A DNA stretch of 64,000 nucleotides from Oegoconia quadripuncta. Lineage: Eukaryota; Arthropoda; Insecta; Lepidoptera; Autostichidae. Below are positions 63,891 to 64,000 of the stretch, one piece after another. The notes below the pieces were generated by a model. The model worked only from the letters and a program-made list of their open reading frames with translations. It was not told the DNA's origin and made no database searches. How positions within the stretch are numbered: the first letter of the stretch is position 1; each line of letters begins with the position of its first letter. The stretch lies in assembly GCA_949316235.1 (NCBI GenBank), contig OX438744.1, positions 37,258,778 through 37,322,777 of the forward strand, given 5' to 3'. The position numbers and the translations under genes were made by a program.

Positions 63891-64000
63891 GCTTCAGTGA
63901 ATAATGTCACGTAGGTATATGTGTATTCAAATGCAGTATAGGTACTCAAATAGATACAGATACACTGTCGGTAGATTGGAATAAGTTAGTAAATTCGCAC

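Larger units (their letters stand above)
53307..64000 (+). other. Probable long intron 3 (from donor to window end)
   Basis: Starts with the consensus donor GTAAGTACC. Everything recognised to its right is repeat sequence, which fits a long lepidopteran intron. It cannot be excluded that the acceptor was missed. Confidence 0.4.

Overview
This window looks like a stretch of a lepidopteran (moth or butterfly) nuclear chromosome. It is AT-rich, intron-like DNA, densely seeded with short tRNA-headed SINEs, 5'-truncated non-LTR retrotransposon (LINE) tails and DNA-transposon remnants. There are no operons, no ribosome binding sites and no bacterial or phage-like gene order. Most of the longer open frames are pieces of mobile elements. 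The order-level assignment is inference from the style of the repeats.

Host genes are few. (1) An elongator tRNA-Met gene lies at 40605-40677. (2) A protein-coding gene runs rightwards from about 50.7 kb. Three exons (50732-51247, 52239-52338, 53179-53306) join with matching splice phases into 248 codons of an unrecognised protein: an acidic, asparagine/serine-rich N-terminus, then glycine-rich segments and a conserved-looking block with HWMSVMAEHM. It must continue beyond the third donor, probably outside the window. (3) A weaker candidate for a terminal coding exon is at 27234-27376.

Two DNA transposons are full length with intact transposases. A pogo/Tigger-like element (20327-22923) has TA target duplications, 24-bp inverted ends, at least seven internal copies of a 14-15 bp motif related to its own ends, and a 603-residue transposase with DDE residues and a C-terminal PHD finger. 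A Tc1/mariner-type element (41878-43997) has a 353-residue transposase and 268-bp inverted ends that differ at only two positions, so it is probably young.

Repeat families used below. SINE-A: tRNA-derived head with the box-B-like string GGTTCGATCCCCAGCGGGG and a body of about 335 bp (12 copies or fragments). SINE-B and SINE-C: two sister tRNA-headed families sharing head and middle but with different distal parts (8 and 6 copies). W-MITE: about 320 bp with TCACGAYCTTTA-type ends. T-tail: LINE 3' ends carrying a GGAAGAGATC motif and a CAATAAAGAATACAA-like terminus. Cap-tail: LINE 3' ends finishing in CCGCCCTCTCATATAAAAA. There are also RTE-like LINE C-termini, a 5S rRNA-derived SINE, a TAA-flanked Harbinger-like MITE, twin MITEs with GGCCCGTATTAATA ends, a degenerate BEL/Pao-type gag, and an almost perfect AT-rich palindrome.

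Layout: 0-20 kb, nested SINE/LINE/MITE deposits with a fragment of a nuclease-like LINE C-terminal domain. 20-23 kb, the pogo/Tigger element. 23-40 kb, more retrotransposon debris, the gag remnant and the possible terminal exon. 40-44 kb, tRNA-Met and the mariner element. 44-50.7 kb, a comparatively repeat-poor tract upstream of the host gene. 50.7-53.3 kb, the exons. 53.3-64 kb, probable intron filled with repeats. All calls come from reading the sequence; no database search was possible.
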